In this document: positions 1 through 8,214 of the stretch, one piece after another
Layout of the letters: every line of letters starts with the position of its first letter
Numbering within the stretch: position 1 is the stretch's first letter
Assembly: GCA_963742035.1 (NCBI GenBank)
Contig: CAVUKH010000011.1
Span: forward strand, 86,952 to 150,951
DNA from: Bog-473 sp963742035
GTDB lineage: Bacteria > Actinomycetota > Acidimicrobiia > Acidimicrobiales > RAAP-2
Length of the DNA: 64,000 bases
Reading direction: 5' to 3'
The notes under the pieces: generated by a model
The model's input: only the letters and a program-made list of their open reading frames with translations
Database searches by the model: none
Told to the model about the DNA's origin: nothing
Program-made: the position numbers and the translations under genes

Positions 1-356
1 TGCCGTTCACGCCGGCCAAGCTCTACTACTCGGTGTGGTCGGGGGAGCGGTTTCGACAGATCCACGAGAAGTTCGTGGAGCTCGGCCTCGAGTCACCCTT
101 CGACGACAAGTGGCTGACCCGGATGACGAGGACCGAGCCCTTCACCACGGCCATCGACATCACGGGCTTCACGCAGGTGCGCGGCGAGGCGCTGAAGGCA
201 CACGCCACCCAGGTCGACCCGACCTCACGGTTCTGGTTCGGCCTGCCGCCCGAGGTGATGCGCGACATTCATCCCGTCGACGAGTTCCGCTTGGCCCAGA
301 GTCGTGTGGGCCCGATCGACGTGACGGAGGACGACCTCTTTGCCGGGGTGCGTTAG
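1..356 (+). CDS. PIG-L/LmbE-family deacetylase, C-terminal part
   Basis: The reading frame is open from the window edge, so the N-terminus and the zinc-binding motif of this metal-dependent N-deacetylase are not visible. What remains is the tail of a PIG-L/LmbE protein. It includes the signature-like stretch PAKLYYSVW followed by a helical segment and ELGLESPF, as seen near the end of mycothiol S-conjugate amidase-type members. In that family the substrate is an N-acylated amino sugar or conjugate; the exact substrate cannot be told from this piece. Its stop overlaps the stop of the convergent downstream gene (the shared bases are TTAG). Confidence 0.75.
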   Translation, partial: PFTPAKLYYSVWSGERFRQIHEKFVELGLESPFDDKWLTRMTRTEPFTTAIDITGFTQVRGEALKAHATQVDPTSRFWFGLPPEVMRDIHPVDEFRLAQSRVGPIDVTEDDLFAGVR

Positions 357-889
357 GCCACGGGGCCGAGGAAGCTCCAGCTGATCACGCCGGCGCTCTG
401 CAGCAGCACGAGTACCACGGCCGCGGCCAGGAGGCCCAGCAGCACGACCGTCACGATGGGCTTCCAGAACCGGCGCCAGGGCCAGCGGCCGGGCTGACCT
501 TGGTCGGCGGGCGAGCGAGCCGGCTCGGGGGACTCGTCGTCCGGCACGCGTGGAGCGGCTGCCTCCACGCCGCGGGCCGCGGTCTCCGGGCCGGCGCGGC
601 CGTCCGTCACCTCGCGCATGACTGTCTCGAGGTCCTCGGGGCTCCACCCCTGCACCAGCAGTGGGGTGACCGAGCCCCCGCCGCGCAGGGTCAGGATGAC
701 GCAGTCCGGCCTCTCCTCTATCTCCCACGCCGAAATCCGCTCCCAGCCCATGTGCTGGTCGTTGCGGCCCGGTCGTCGGATCACGATCCCTTCCGGGGAC
801 AGCGCAATGTCGAAGACGTCGGTCTTGCGCTTGGGCTGTCTCGAGAAGATCGAGACGCCGCGGATGGTGGTGGTGGTCGGGGTGTTCAT
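353..889 (-). CDS. PH-like membrane-anchored protein of unknown function
   Basis: This encodes 178 aa. The N-terminal ~80 residues look like a small beta-rich PH-type domain (FDIALSPEGIVIRR, then a WERISAWEIEE strand pair and an ILTLRGGG strand). An acidic Pro/Ala-rich linker follows. One strong hydrophobic segment lies close to the C-terminus (about residues 150-170), making it a probable tail-anchored membrane protein. Start: the ATG at 889 overlaps the TGA of the ChbG gene, so the two are likely translationally coupled as the last members of a purK-purE-chbG operon. No catalytic motif is visible and function is unknown. Confidence 0.7.
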   Translation of the reverse strand: MNTPTTTTIRGVSIFSRQPKRKTDVFDIALSPEGIVIRRPGRNDQHMGWERISAWEIEERPDCVILTLRGGGSVTPLLVQGWSPEDLETVMREVTDGRAGPETAARGVEAAAPRVPDDESPEPARSPADQGQPGRWPWRRFWKPIVTVVLLGLLAAAVVLVLLQSAGVISWSFLGPVA

Positions 890-1725
890 GCCCGAGCGAG
901 GTCGCGCAACGGCCGGTACCCGATCAAGATGGCGCCGGCTTCGTCGAGCGAGCGGCGGAACCAGTCCTCCTGGCAGATGATGGCGTAGTCGTCGACCCTG
1001 GCTGCCCAGTCGTCGGTGGCCAGCGAGCGCAGCTCCGCGCTGTCCACCGCCGGATGGAGGTGGAGCTCTGTCACGCCGGGACGCAGCGTGGCGATGTCGC
1101 GCTCGAAGATCTGGCGGGAGCCCACACCGGGCACGAAGCGGAAGTGGTCGGTGAACACGGCGCCCTCGTCGGCGGCCACGGCCCGGGCCGGGAACCCCAG
1201 GTAGCGCTCCATGGCGGCGCTCACCATGCGCAGCGGCAGTCCGAACTCCAGCGCCAGCTCCAGGTAGACGTCGAAGAACTCGGGCCGTAGCTGCAGCGTG
1301 CCCATGTGCGCGTCGAGGTGACTGACGTCGAAGCCCCACAGAATGGCCCGCTCAATCTGCGCTCGGCACTCGCGGCGCACCTCGTCGAGGTCGGCGTGGT
1401 CCCAGACGTCCTCCACGGTGCGCGGGAAGCCCCCGTCGCCACCCAGGAGCGATGGTGCGTGGGTGATGGGCCCCCAGCGGTAGAGCTCGTACTCGGCGTT
1501 GACGGTGAGATGGACGCCGATGTCCTCGCCGCGGTAGCGGCTGCTCGCCTCGCGCGCCCACGGGCAGGGCACCATGAGTGTGGCGCTGGTGACCGTCCCC
1601 GTGCCCAGGCACTCGAAAACCCCGACGTTGGCGGAATGGCACGAGCCGAGATCGTCGGCGTTGATGATGACCAGCTTGGCCGCACCGTCGTACCCGAGAC
1701 GCTGGGCCAGGTTCGGCTCAGCCAT
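886..1725 (-). CDS. ChbG/HpnK (YdjC-like) carbohydrate deacetylase
   Basis: This is a 279-aa protein with the full motif set of the YdjC/ChbG family of metal-dependent deacetylases that remove N-acetyl groups from small oligosaccharides. The motifs are INADDLG near the N-terminus (metal-binding Asp-Asp), GVHLTVN, HLDAHMG (His metal ligand) and LHLHPA near the end. The start at ATG 1725 gives the usual N-terminus; a longer frame adds only an Arg-rich tail reaching into purE. The first codons overlap the end of purE by 8 bases, so it belongs to the purK-purE operon although its chemistry is unrelated. The substrate is not determinable. Confidence 0.88.
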   Translation of the reverse strand: MAEPNLAQRLGYDGAAKLVIINADDLGSCHSANVGVFECLGTGTVTSATLMVPCPWAREASSRYRGEDIGVHLTVNAEYELYRWGPITHAPSLLGGDGGFPRTVEDVWDHADLDEVRRECRAQIERAILWGFDVSHLDAHMGTLQLRPEFFDVYLELALEFGLPLRMVSAAMERYLGFPARAVAADEGAVFTDHFRFVPGVGSRQIFERDIATLRPGVTELHLHPAVDSAELRSLATDDWAARVDDYAIICQEDWFRRSLDEAGAILIGYRPLRDLARA

Positions 1726-2245
1726 TCCGGCCCGCCTTCGCCGCCGCCGCTGCACCGGACACCGCGGCGTCCTGGGCCCGCGCGTCGGAGGCGGTCTGCT
1801 CCTGGAAGGCCGCCATGCGAGCGGTGAGCTCCGCGTCGGCCAGGGCCAGGATGCGTACCGCCAGCAGCCCGGCGTTGCGGGCGCCGTTGACCGCCATGGT
1901 CGCCACCGGGACGCCCTTGGGCATCTGCACGATGGAGAGGAGGCTGTCGAGGCCGTCGAGCTGGGCGAGCGCCACCGGCACCCCGATGACGGGGAGCGTG
2001 GTCACCGAGGCCAGCATGCCGGGCAGGTGGGCGGCCCCTCCGGCCCCTGCGATGAGGACCCGGAGCCCGCGACCGGCGGCCTCCTGCCCGAAGGCCAGCA
2101 TGTCGCGCGGCGTGCGGTGGGCCGAGACGACCCGCACCTCGTGGGCGATGGCGAATTCGTCGAGCACCTCGACGGCGCCTTGCATGACGGGCAGGTCGGA
2201 GGAGCTCCCCATCACGACGGCCACCAGTGGCATGGGTTCGCTCAC
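1718..2245 (-). CDS. purE: N5-carboxyaminoimidazole ribonucleotide mutase PurE
   Basis: This is a class I PurE of 175 aa, which moves the carboxyl group of N5-CAIR to give CAIR in de novo purine synthesis. Visible motifs are VVMGSSSDLPVM at the N-terminus, VVSAHRTP, IAGAGGAAHLPGM and GVPVATMAVNGARNAGLLA, all characteristic of the active-site loops. The GTG start at 2245 overlaps the TGA of purK (GTGA), which fixes the start and implies coupling with PurK, the enzyme of the preceding step. An Ala-rich C-terminal tail of about 20 residues is longer than in short PurE proteins. Confidence 0.95.
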   Translation of the reverse strand: MSEPMPLVAVVMGSSSDLPVMQGAVEVLDEFAIAHEVRVVSAHRTPRDMLAFGQEAAGRGLRVLIAGAGGAAHLPGMLASVTTLPVIGVPVALAQLDGLDSLLSIVQMPKGVPVATMAVNGARNAGLLAVRILALADAELTARMAAFQEQTASDARAQDAAVSGAAAAAKAGRNG

Positions 2246-3417
2246 CCGCGCACCCCCGCCGGGAGATCGATGCCCTCGGGCACGGGGGTGCCGAGCGCGA
2301 GGGCGGCTGACCAGGCCCGGGCGCGCACCTCGTCCGCGTCGTCGCCACAGACCGTCACGTGCCCCAGTTTGCGTCCCGGCCGGGCCCGCTTGCCATACAG
2401 GTGCACGTGAGCGCCCTCCACGGCCAGGCCACGGCCGAGCAGCCGGGTCGGATCTGCCCCATCGGCTCCGCCGAAAATGTTGACGCTCGCCACCTGAGGA
2501 TGCTGGGGCACGGTGGATCCGAGCGGCAGGTCCAGTACGGCCCGCACGTGGTTCTCGAACTGGGAGGTGACCGCTCCCTCCATCGTCCAGTGGCCCGAGT
2601 TGTGGGGGCGCGTCGCCACCTCGTTGACCAGCAGCCGGTTTCCGGACCAGAAGAGCTCCACCGCCATGACGCCGACGCCACCGGCGATCTCGGCGACCTT
2701 CTGCCCGAGGGCAGAGGCGGCCTCGAGGACGTCGGCCCGGAGCCGTCCCGGCACGAGCACCTCCCGGCAGACGCCGCCCACCTGCGCCGTCTCGACCGCC
2801 GGCCAGGCCGCGGACGCGCCGGAGGGGCGGCGGGCCACCATGACGGCCAGCTCGGCGTCGAGCGGGAGCAGCTCCTCCACGACGATCTGTCCGGGCACGC
2901 CTCGGAGCACCGCGGCGGCCTCGTTCCGGTCGGCGACGGGCCACACGCCCTTGCCGTCGTAGCCGCCCCGGGCCGCCTTCACCATGACGGGCCAGCGGTG
3001 GGCCTCGGCGAAGGCCTCGAGGGCGTCGAGCGCGTCGCCCCCCGCGTCGAGGATGCAGTAGGCCGGCACGGGCACGCCCGCCTCGTCGAGCACCGTCCGC
3101 ATGCGGGCCTTGTCGACGGCGAGCTCCAGCGTCGCCGCGCCGGGCCGCACCACGGCGCCTCGTGCGGCCAGCTCGGCCACCAGCTCCAGGTCCACCTGCT
3201 CGTGGTCGAAGGTCAGGACGTCGCAGCGGTCCGCCACGGCCCGGAGGTCCGCCGCCACGAACGGCGACCCGAGCACGACCTCGGCCGCCACGCCGCAGGC
3301 CGCGTCGTCCCGGTGCTCGGCCAGGACGGCCATGGAGAGGCCCAGCGCACTGGCCGCCTCACCCGCCATGCGGGCCAGCTGACCGGCACCGACGAAGCCG
3401 ATCGGGTGGGTGCTCAG
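2242..3417 (-). CDS. purK: N5-carboxyaminoimidazole ribonucleotide synthase PurK (probable CTG start)
   Basis: This is an ATP-grasp enzyme that makes N5-CAIR from AIR, bicarbonate and ATP. The ATP-grasp body is clear (DKARMRTVLDEAGVP, MVKAARGGYDGKGVW, NEVATRPHNSGHWTMEG). The first ATG in frame is at 3369, but the conserved PurK N-terminus IGFVGAGQLARM is encoded upstream of it. Between the upstream stop (3445-3447) and that motif there is no ATG, GTG or TTG. A CTG at 3417, preceded by GGGGGCGAG, is the best start. From CTG the protein is 391 aa, normal for PurK. It is first in the operon with purE. Confidence 0.9.
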   Translation of the reverse strand: MSTHPIGFVGAGQLARMAGEAASALGLSMAVLAEHRDDAACGVAAEVVLGSPFVAADLRAVADRCDVLTFDHEQVDLELVAELAARGAVVRPGAATLELAVDKARMRTVLDEAGVPVPAYCILDAGGDALDALEAFAEAHRWPVMVKAARGGYDGKGVWPVADRNEAAAVLRGVPGQIVVEELLPLDAELAVMVARRPSGASAAWPAVETAQVGGVCREVLVPGRLRADVLEAASALGQKVAEIAGGVGVMAVELFWSGNRLLVNEVATRPHNSGHWTMEGAVTSQFENHVRAVLDLPLGSTVPQHPQVASVNIFGGADGADPTRLLGRGLAVEGAHVHLYGKRARPGRKLGHVTVCGDDADEVRARAWSAALALGTPVPEGIDLPAGVRG

Positions 3418-3496
3418 ATCGCTCGCCCCCGTGCGGGGATTCGCCTAGACAATGGGGCGGACACAACGGGCAGACTACGCGAGGAGCACCAGGGAC

Positions 3497-4402
3497 ATGG
3501 CCAAGCCGCTGCGCATCGGGAGCATGATTGAGACGGACAAGCCCCTCGACGAGATCGTCGCCCTCCTGCGGCGCTGTCACGACGCCGGCCTCGACCACGT
3601 CTTTGCGTCGCAGATCTTCGGGCCCGATGCGCTGACACTCTTGGCCGTCGCCGGCTCCCAGGTGCCCGGCATCGGCCTCGGGACGGGGGTGGTGCCGGTC
3701 TACCCGCGCCATCCGATGATGCTGGCCCAGCAGGCCCTCACCGTGCAGATGGCGACGGGCAACCGGCTCCTCCTCGGCATCGGCCTGTCCCACCAGGTCG
3801 TGGTCGAGGGGATGTGGGGCATGAGCTTCGACCGCCCGGCCGCCTACATGCGCGAGTACCTGACGGCACTGATGCCCCTCCTACGCGGCGAGACGGTGCG
3901 CTGCCAGGGCGAGCGCGTGACCACCAATGCCTTCGCCCCGCTCGACATCGCCGACGTGGCGCCCCCACCAGTCTTGGTGGCCGCCCTCGCCGACACCATG
4001 CTCAAGCTGGCCGGCCGGCTCGCCGACGGCACGGTCACCTGGATGACCGGCACCGCGACCGTCGGTGACCACATCGCGCCCACCATCACGGCGGCGGCCG
4101 AAGCCGCCGGGCGACCGGCGCCCCGCGTCGTGGTGTCGCTGCCCGTCGCCGTGACCAACGACCGCGACGCCGCGGCGGCGCGTATCAACGAGGCCTTCGC
4201 CATCTATCCGAACCTGCCCTCCTACAAGGCCATGCTGGACAAGGAGGGCGCGGCGGCGGCGGCCGACATCGGGTTCATCGGCGACGAGGAAGCGGTCGCG
4301 GCGTCCATCACTCGGTTGGCCGACGCCGGGGCGACGGATTTCGTGGGAGCCATCGTGGGCGACGCGGCGGAGCGCGCGCCGCGGCTTCGCTCTGCTCAGT
4401 GA
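3497..4402 (+). CDS. LLM-class F420-dependent oxidoreductase
   Basis: This 301-aa protein belongs to the bacterial luciferase-like (TIM-barrel) family, actinobacterial F420-dependent subgroup. Visible features are the N-terminal strand LRIGSMIETDKPLDEIV, the GLGTGVVPVYPRHP segment, LLLGIGLSH, and the late DGTVTWMTG strand. The family transfers hydride from F420H2 to varied substrates; the substrate here is unknown. The ATG at 3497 is preceded by GAGGAG at the right distance; a longer in-frame ATG at 3452 would add an unconserved leader. It is divergent from purK over about 80 bp. Confidence 0.85.
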   Translation: MAKPLRIGSMIETDKPLDEIVALLRRCHDAGLDHVFASQIFGPDALTLLAVAGSQVPGIGLGTGVVPVYPRHPMMLAQQALTVQMATGNRLLLGIGLSHQVVVEGMWGMSFDRPAAYMREYLTALMPLLRGETVRCQGERVTTNAFAPLDIADVAPPPVLVAALADTMLKLAGRLADGTVTWMTGTATVGDHIAPTITAAAEAAGRPAPRVVVSLPVAVTNDRDAAAARINEAFAIYPNLPSYKAMLDKEGAAAAADIGFIGDEEAVAASITRLADAGATDFVGAIVGDAAERAPRLRSAQ

Positions 4403-4448
4403 GATCGCCCGGTCCTGAGATCGCCCGGTCCTGAGATCGCCCCGTCGT
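4401..4448 (+). repeat. Three tandem 16-bp repeats
   Basis: The unit GAGATCGCCCGGTCCT occurs at 4401-4416 and 4417-4432 exactly, and a third copy at 4433-4448 has two substitutions. The array begins inside the stop codon of the oxidoreductase gene and lies between convergent genes. No hairpin is obvious. Confidence 0.85.
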
Positions 4449-4498
4449 GCGAGCGCCGGGCCGGCGTCGTACCGTCGGCGCACGCCCTCGGCGGTCGA

Positions 4499-5098
4499 TC
4501 AGCGCGACAGCGTCGTGTACTTGAACTCGTTGAGGTCGGGCATGGTGTCGAAGAGGTCCAACACGCCCTGCACGGTGCGGCGCGCCAGGGCGGCGTCACC
4601 CTGCGGACGGCTCATCAGACGGACGAACACGGCGCGGTCGTCCACAATGAAGGTCGGCACGCCGAACACGTCGAGGGCACCGACGGCATGCTCGTGGGCC
4701 TGGCGGATGTCCTGCACCGGTGCGCCCGATGCCACCTCCGCCAGCACCTTGTCACCCGGTAGGCCCACGCGCTCGAGCACGGCGCTGACGACCTCGGCGT
4801 CGCGCAGGTCCAGCCCCTCGTCGTGCCGGGCCGCGAACAGCGCGAGGTGGGCGGTGAGGAAGGTGTCCGGGTACTGATCGCGCACCACCACGCCGGCCGC
4901 CAGGGCCAGCAGGTCCTTCGCCTTGTCGGGGTCGTCCCACACCGGCGGGCCACCTTCGGGTACGTGCGCCTGGCTCAACGAGAAGGGCAGGAAGGTCACG
5001 TCCCAGTCGGCACCGCCGGCCAGGGCGACCGCGAGGTGCTCATGGGCGTTGCGGGCGAAGGGGCAGCGGTAATCCCAGGTCACGGCGAATGGCTTCAT
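4499..5098 (-). CDS. DsbA-family thioredoxin-fold protein (FrnE-like)
   Basis: This is a 199-aa DsbA-like oxidoreductase domain: a thioredoxin beta strand (AVTWDYRCPFARN), a helical insertion, and the cis-Pro region GVPTFIVDDRAVF. The usual CxxC is reduced to C-P-F-A, so only the first cysteine is present. That places it nearer the FrnE/HCCA-isomerase side of the family, where a glutathione- or mycothiol-type thiol may be used; this is inference. No signal peptide is seen, so it is cytosolic. The ATG at 5098 overlaps the TGA of the upstream PAP2 gene (ATGA), indicating coupling. Confidence 0.85.
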   Translation of the reverse strand: MKPFAVTWDYRCPFARNAHEHLAVALAGGADWDVTFLPFSLSQAHVPEGGPPVWDDPDKAKDLLALAAGVVVRDQYPDTFLTAHLALFAARHDEGLDLRDAEVVSAVLERVGLPGDKVLAEVASGAPVQDIRQAHEHAVGALDVFGVPTFIVDDRAVFVRLMSRPQGDAALARRTVQGVLDLFDTMPDLNEFKYTTLSR

Positions 5099-5679
5099 AA
5101 CTGTTTCAACACGACCTCGGACTGGCGCATTCCCCGCCCACCACGCCGCCGACCCCTCCGGCCCTTGCTGCCGGGCGTCACCACGTCCACCAGGGGGCGC
5201 AGTCCCAGGCCGAGTACCGAGCCGATCGCCGCGCCCCCGATCACGTCGGTCGGGTGATGGGCCCGCAAATGGATCCGGCTGGCCGCGACGGCGGCAGCGA
5301 AACCGACGTTGGCGGCGGTGCCTGCCTCCGAGTCGCCCAGGACGAAGGCAGTGCAGAAGGCGGCCAGCGTGTGCCCGCTCGGGAAGCTGCTGCTCGTCGG
5401 GGTGCGCACGCTGACGTCGAGATGGTCTTCGGGCCGCTGCCGTTCGACCGCGGCCTTCACCACCCGGCTGACGAGCAGGGAGGAGAACCCGGCCGCGGCC
5501 AGCCCGACGACGGCCCGCCGCCGGTCGGGGCCGCGCCGGCGCGCCTTGAGCGCGGCCAGCAGGACCCAAATGAGGCCGTAGTCGGCCAGGTTGGACACGA
5601 CGGCGGCCACCCGGTCGATCTCCGGGCGTCCCCGGAGCGGCTCGAAGGCGGCGTCGACTGCCTCGTCGATGGTGCTCAC
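5095..5679 (-). CDS. PAP2-superfamily membrane phosphatase
   Basis: This 194-aa protein has the three PAP2 acid phosphatase signatures: KAAVERQRP (KxxxxxxRP), SFPSGH and SRIHLRAHHPTDV (SRxxxxxHxxxD). Members dephosphorylate lipid phosphates such as undecaprenyl or phosphatidyl phosphates at the membrane. Hydrophobic helices are present around the motifs. The GTG at 5679 is chosen because it leaves only a short gap to the upstream nuclease stop (5690); the longer open frame overlaps that gene. A basic Arg/Gly-rich C-terminal tail precedes the coupled DsbA-like gene. The specific lipid substrate is not known. Confidence 0.85.
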   Translation of the reverse strand: MSTIDEAVDAAFEPLRGRPEIDRVAAVVSNLADYGLIWVLLAALKARRRGPDRRRAVVGLAAAGFSSLLVSRVVKAAVERQRPEDHLDVSVRTPTSSSFPSGHTLAAFCTAFVLGDSEAGTAANVGFAAAVAASRIHLRAHHPTDVIGGAAIGSVLGLGLRPLVDVVTPGSKGRRGRRRGGRGMRQSEVVLKQL

Positions 5680-5689
5680 TGCGGTCTCG

Positions 5690-6460
5690 TCACGCGGCGA
5701 AGGCGGGGCAGGAGGTCTTGAAGTTGCAGTGGTTGCACAGGGGGCTGACATGAGGCCGAAAATCCTCGGCGTCGCACGCCCGCTCAATGGCGGACCACAC
5801 GGCAACGGCCCGCCGGCGCTGGCCGCGGATGGTCTGCTCCGACGCCGTCGACGTGATGGCGATGGGCTGGCGCAGATAGAGCAGACGCACCTCGGCCGGA
5901 GCCCGCCCGAGCAGGCTCTCGCACAGCAGCGCGTAGGTCTGGACCCCTCCCATGCTGCCGCGCTCGAAGCGCTCCGACGGTGCCCGCCCGGTCTTGTAGT
6001 CCACGACGATCAGGCTGCCGTCGTCCGTCACGTCGAGACGGTCGATGATGCCGCGCAGGCGCATGCCGTCGACCGTGGCCTCGACGCCGAGCTCGATGCC
6101 CACCGCCCGTGCCTCGTTCGGATCCTCCAGGCGGAAGTAATTGTCGACGAGCGTGCGCGCGTCGGCCAGGAACGCGGTGGCCTCGTCGCGGTCGAGCGCG
6201 AGCTCTCCGTACTCCTCGTCGTGCTGGAGCTCGTCCCAGCAGCGGGCGAGCTCGGCCTGGGCCGCCGCCGGCGTGCGCGCCCCGGGGGAGTGGTGCCAGA
6301 AGAGGCCCTCCAGCGCGGCGTGGACCAGGGTGCCTTTGACGGCGTGTGGGGAGGGTGGCTCGGGGCGGTGCTCTATCTGGGAGAACCGGAACGCGAGCGG
6401 GCAGTTGGTGAAGGCGACGACTTTGGACGGGCTGAGGGTGCGCGGGAGGTCGAGCGCCAT
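5690..6460 (-). CDS. RecB/AddB-type Fe-S PD-(D/E)XK nuclease
   Basis: This is a 256-aa stand-alone nuclease domain. After LSPSKVVAFTNCP (first cysteine, about residue 20) come the H of GTLVHAALEG, the catalytic block GIIDRLDV and VVDYKTG, and the QTYALL helix. The C-terminus holds a CxxC plus a further Cys (CNHCNFKTSC). The four cysteines are the pattern of the 4Fe-4S cluster in AddB/Cas4-like nucleases. No helicase domain and no CRISPR context are present, so a general DNA-repair or processing exonuclease is most likely. It heads a three-gene minus-strand set with PAP2 and DsbA-like proteins. Confidence 0.85.
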   Translation of the reverse strand: MALDLPRTLSPSKVVAFTNCPLAFRFSQIEHRPEPPSPHAVKGTLVHAALEGLFWHHSPGARTPAAAQAELARCWDELQHDEEYGELALDRDEATAFLADARTLVDNYFRLEDPNEARAVGIELGVEATVDGMRLRGIIDRLDVTDDGSLIVVDYKTGRAPSERFERGSMGGVQTYALLCESLLGRAPAEVRLLYLRQPIAITSTASEQTIRGQRRRAVAVWSAIERACDAEDFRPHVSPLCNHCNFKTSCPAFAA

Positions 6461-6535
6461 GCCGTCAGGATACGGCGGGGCAGTGACGCGGCCGCACATC
6501 CTCCCGAGAAGGTAGAAAGGACGTGATGGCTCCCC

Positions 6536-6823
6536 GTGTCCCCGCCCGTTCACGTGGCTGACCTGCGCCGCGTCACCCGTTGGGCCGGTCTGCGCCCGGG
6601 CGATCCGGTGCAGGTCGACGGGACTCGGCTGCGGGGCGCCTCCTGGGAGTTCGTGGCGCACGTCACCAACGGTGAGACCGGCGAGGTCTGGGTCGAGGTG
6701 GTGGGCGGGCGCGCCGGCGATCGTGCCGTGCGGTCGTTCCGGCCCGACCAGCTCTATGCAGCGACGGCGCGACCAGGGCGTGACGCCTCGCTGGCCGACG
6801 CGCCCGGGCTCCCGCTGGGCTGA
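6536..6823 (+). CDS. Small hypothetical protein, beta-rich
   Basis: This encodes 95 aa. The middle part (RPGDPVQVDG, WEFVAHVTN, EVWVEVVGG, VRSFRPDQLY) alternates strands and turns like a small beta-barrel, similar in feel to actinobacterial proteins that precede transporter or acetyltransferase genes. No catalytic motif is seen. The start is uncertain: GTG 6536 is the first in-frame candidate, but GTG 6554 is also possible. The AAAGG at 6515-6520 is better spaced for an out-of-frame ATG at 6526. It lies 11 bp before the acetyltransferase gene and is probably co-transcribed with it. Confidence 0.6.
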   Translation: MSPPVHVADLRRVTRWAGLRPGDPVQVDGTRLRGASWEFVAHVTNGETGEVWVEVVGGRAGDRAVRSFRPDQLYAATARPGRDASLADAPGLPLG

Positions 6824-6834
6824 CCGAGGCCACA

Positions 6835-7392
6835 GTGGACCGTCCGGGCATCCCCACGCTGACCACGCCGCGGCTGGTGCTGCGCCCCTTCGTCCTCGGC
6901 GATCTCGACGAGCTGGCGCCCATCCACGCCGAGGAATCCTTCTGGTGGTATCCCCTCCGGTCGGGCATGTCGCGGGAGGAGACGGAACACTTCCTCCAGC
7001 GGGTGACGACGCGCTACGAGAGCGACGGCTTCGGGATCGAGGCGCTGATCGACCGGGCCAGCGGTGTGATGATCGGCTGGGCGGGCCTCGCCGTGCCCCA
7101 CTTCTTGCCCGAGATCCTGCCGGCCGTCGAGGTGGGCTGGCGCCTGTCGGGACCCTGGCGCGGACGCGGCCTCGCCACCGAGGCCGGCGCCGCCGCGCTC
7201 GAGTTCGGATTCACGAGCGGCGGCCTCGAGCGCATCGTCAGCATCTACGAGCCGGAGAACACGGCGTCGGGGCGGGTCATGGCGCACCTCGGCTTCACGC
7301 TCTTCCTGACGACATCGGGGAACCGGGGCGAAGAGATCGCCGTCTTGGAGCTCGGCAAGCTGCGTTGGCAGGAGCTCCGCGCCGGTGGGTGA
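6835..7392 (+). CDS. GNAT N-acetyltransferase (RimJ/RimL type)
   Basis: This is a 185-aa single-domain acetyltransferase. The N-terminal TPRLVLRPF motif, the VEVGWRLSGPWRGRGLATEAG acetyl-CoA loop (Q/R-x-x-G-x-G/A) and NTASGRVMAHLGF are typical of the ribosomal-protein/small-molecule RimJ/L group. Such enzymes acetylate N-termini or amino groups using acetyl-CoA. It starts with GTG 6835. Its end overlaps the start of the thioesterase gene by 8 bases, so the two are probably translated together. Confidence 0.85.
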   Translation: MDRPGIPTLTTPRLVLRPFVLGDLDELAPIHAEESFWWYPLRSGMSREETEHFLQRVTTRYESDGFGIEALIDRASGVMIGWAGLAVPHFLPEILPAVEVGWRLSGPWRGRGLATEAGAAALEFGFTSGGLERIVSIYEPENTASGRVMAHLGFTLFLTTSGNRGEEIAVLELGKLRWQELRAGG

Positions 7393-8209
7393 CATCGAGC
7401 AGCAGACGGCGGTCGAGCCCGCGGGCGACACCCACTACTCCGCCATGGTGCACGCCGACTGGGCGATCTGGGGGCCCTGCGGCGGGTACGTGGCCGCCCT
7501 GGCCCTCCGGGCGGCGGGGGCGGAGAGCCCCTTCGCCCGCCCGGCCAGCTTCTTCTGCCACTACCTGTCGGTGGCGTCCTTCGCCCCGGTGGACCTCGTG
7601 GTCACACCCTTGCGCGCGGGCCGGACCGTGCTGGCCCAGCGTGTCGCCCTGACCCAGGCGGGCCGCCCCGTGCTGGAGGCCATGGTCTGGTCGGTGGGTG
7701 ACGTGGAGGGGCTGGAGCACGAGGACGTCGACCCGCCCGATGTGCCCGATCCCGCCGAGCTGCCGATGCGGGCGGACCCGGGACCGGACGAGGACCGTCC
7801 CCACATGCCGTTCTGGGACAACTTCGACCAGCGCCCCATCACGTGGTCGGAGGAGTGGCCGCCGCCCGGTCCGCTCCCGCCGATCTGGCGCACCTGGGTG
7901 CGGCCCCGGCCCTCGGCCACCTTCGCCGACCCCTGGGTGGATGCGGCGCGCTCGCTCATTGTGCTCGACGTGGGGAGCTGGCCGGCCGGTTCACGGCCGC
8001 ATCAGCACCTCCAGCCGCCGTTCATCGCGCCGAGCCTGGACCTCTACGCCTCGTTCCAGTATCCCGGGACCGCCTCGGACTGGCTCCTCCTCGACGCCCA
8101 CTCGCCGGTCGCTCACGGAGGACTGCTGTCATGGACCGGCAGGGTATGGTCCCGCGAGCGACGCCTCGTCGCCAGTGGTGGCGGCCAGGCGGTGTTCCGG
8201 CACACCTAA
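7385..8209 (+). CDS. Acyl-CoA thioesterase-family (TesB-like hot-dog) protein
   Basis: This is 274 aa. The N-terminal half (HYSAMVHADWAIWGPCGGYVAALALRAA, followed by PASFFCHYLSVASFAPVDLVV) matches the double hot-dog thioesterase fold used for acyl-CoA hydrolysis. The second hot-dog includes SLDLYASFQYPG and the late HSPVAHGGLLSWTGRVWS. Such genes often sit beside acyl-CoA catabolic genes, as here, where the acyl-CoA dehydrogenase is convergent and adjacent. The GTG start overlaps the acetyltransferase stop. Substrate chain length is unknown. Confidence 0.8.
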   Translation: MGDIEQQTAVEPAGDTHYSAMVHADWAIWGPCGGYVAALALRAAGAESPFARPASFFCHYLSVASFAPVDLVVTPLRAGRTVLAQRVALTQAGRPVLEAMVWSVGDVEGLEHEDVDPPDVPDPAELPMRADPGPDEDRPHMPFWDNFDQRPITWSEEWPPPGPLPPIWRTWVRPRPSATFADPWVDAARSLIVLDVGSWPAGSRPHQHLQPPFIAPSLDLYASFQYPGTASDWLLLDAHSPVAHGGLLSWTGRVWSRERRLVASGGGQAVFRHT

Positions 8210-8214
8210 ACGCC

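Noticed and set aside
5690..6460. Cas4 nuclease
   Set aside because: The Fe-S PD-(D/E)XK domain is similar, but no cas genes or CRISPR repeats occur in the window and the neighbours are PAP2 and DsbA-like genes.
6526..6559. Short frame starting at ATG 6526, which has the better-spaced AAAGG
   Set aside because: It stops after 11 codons; it may only be a leader-like chance frame before the GTG-started gene.
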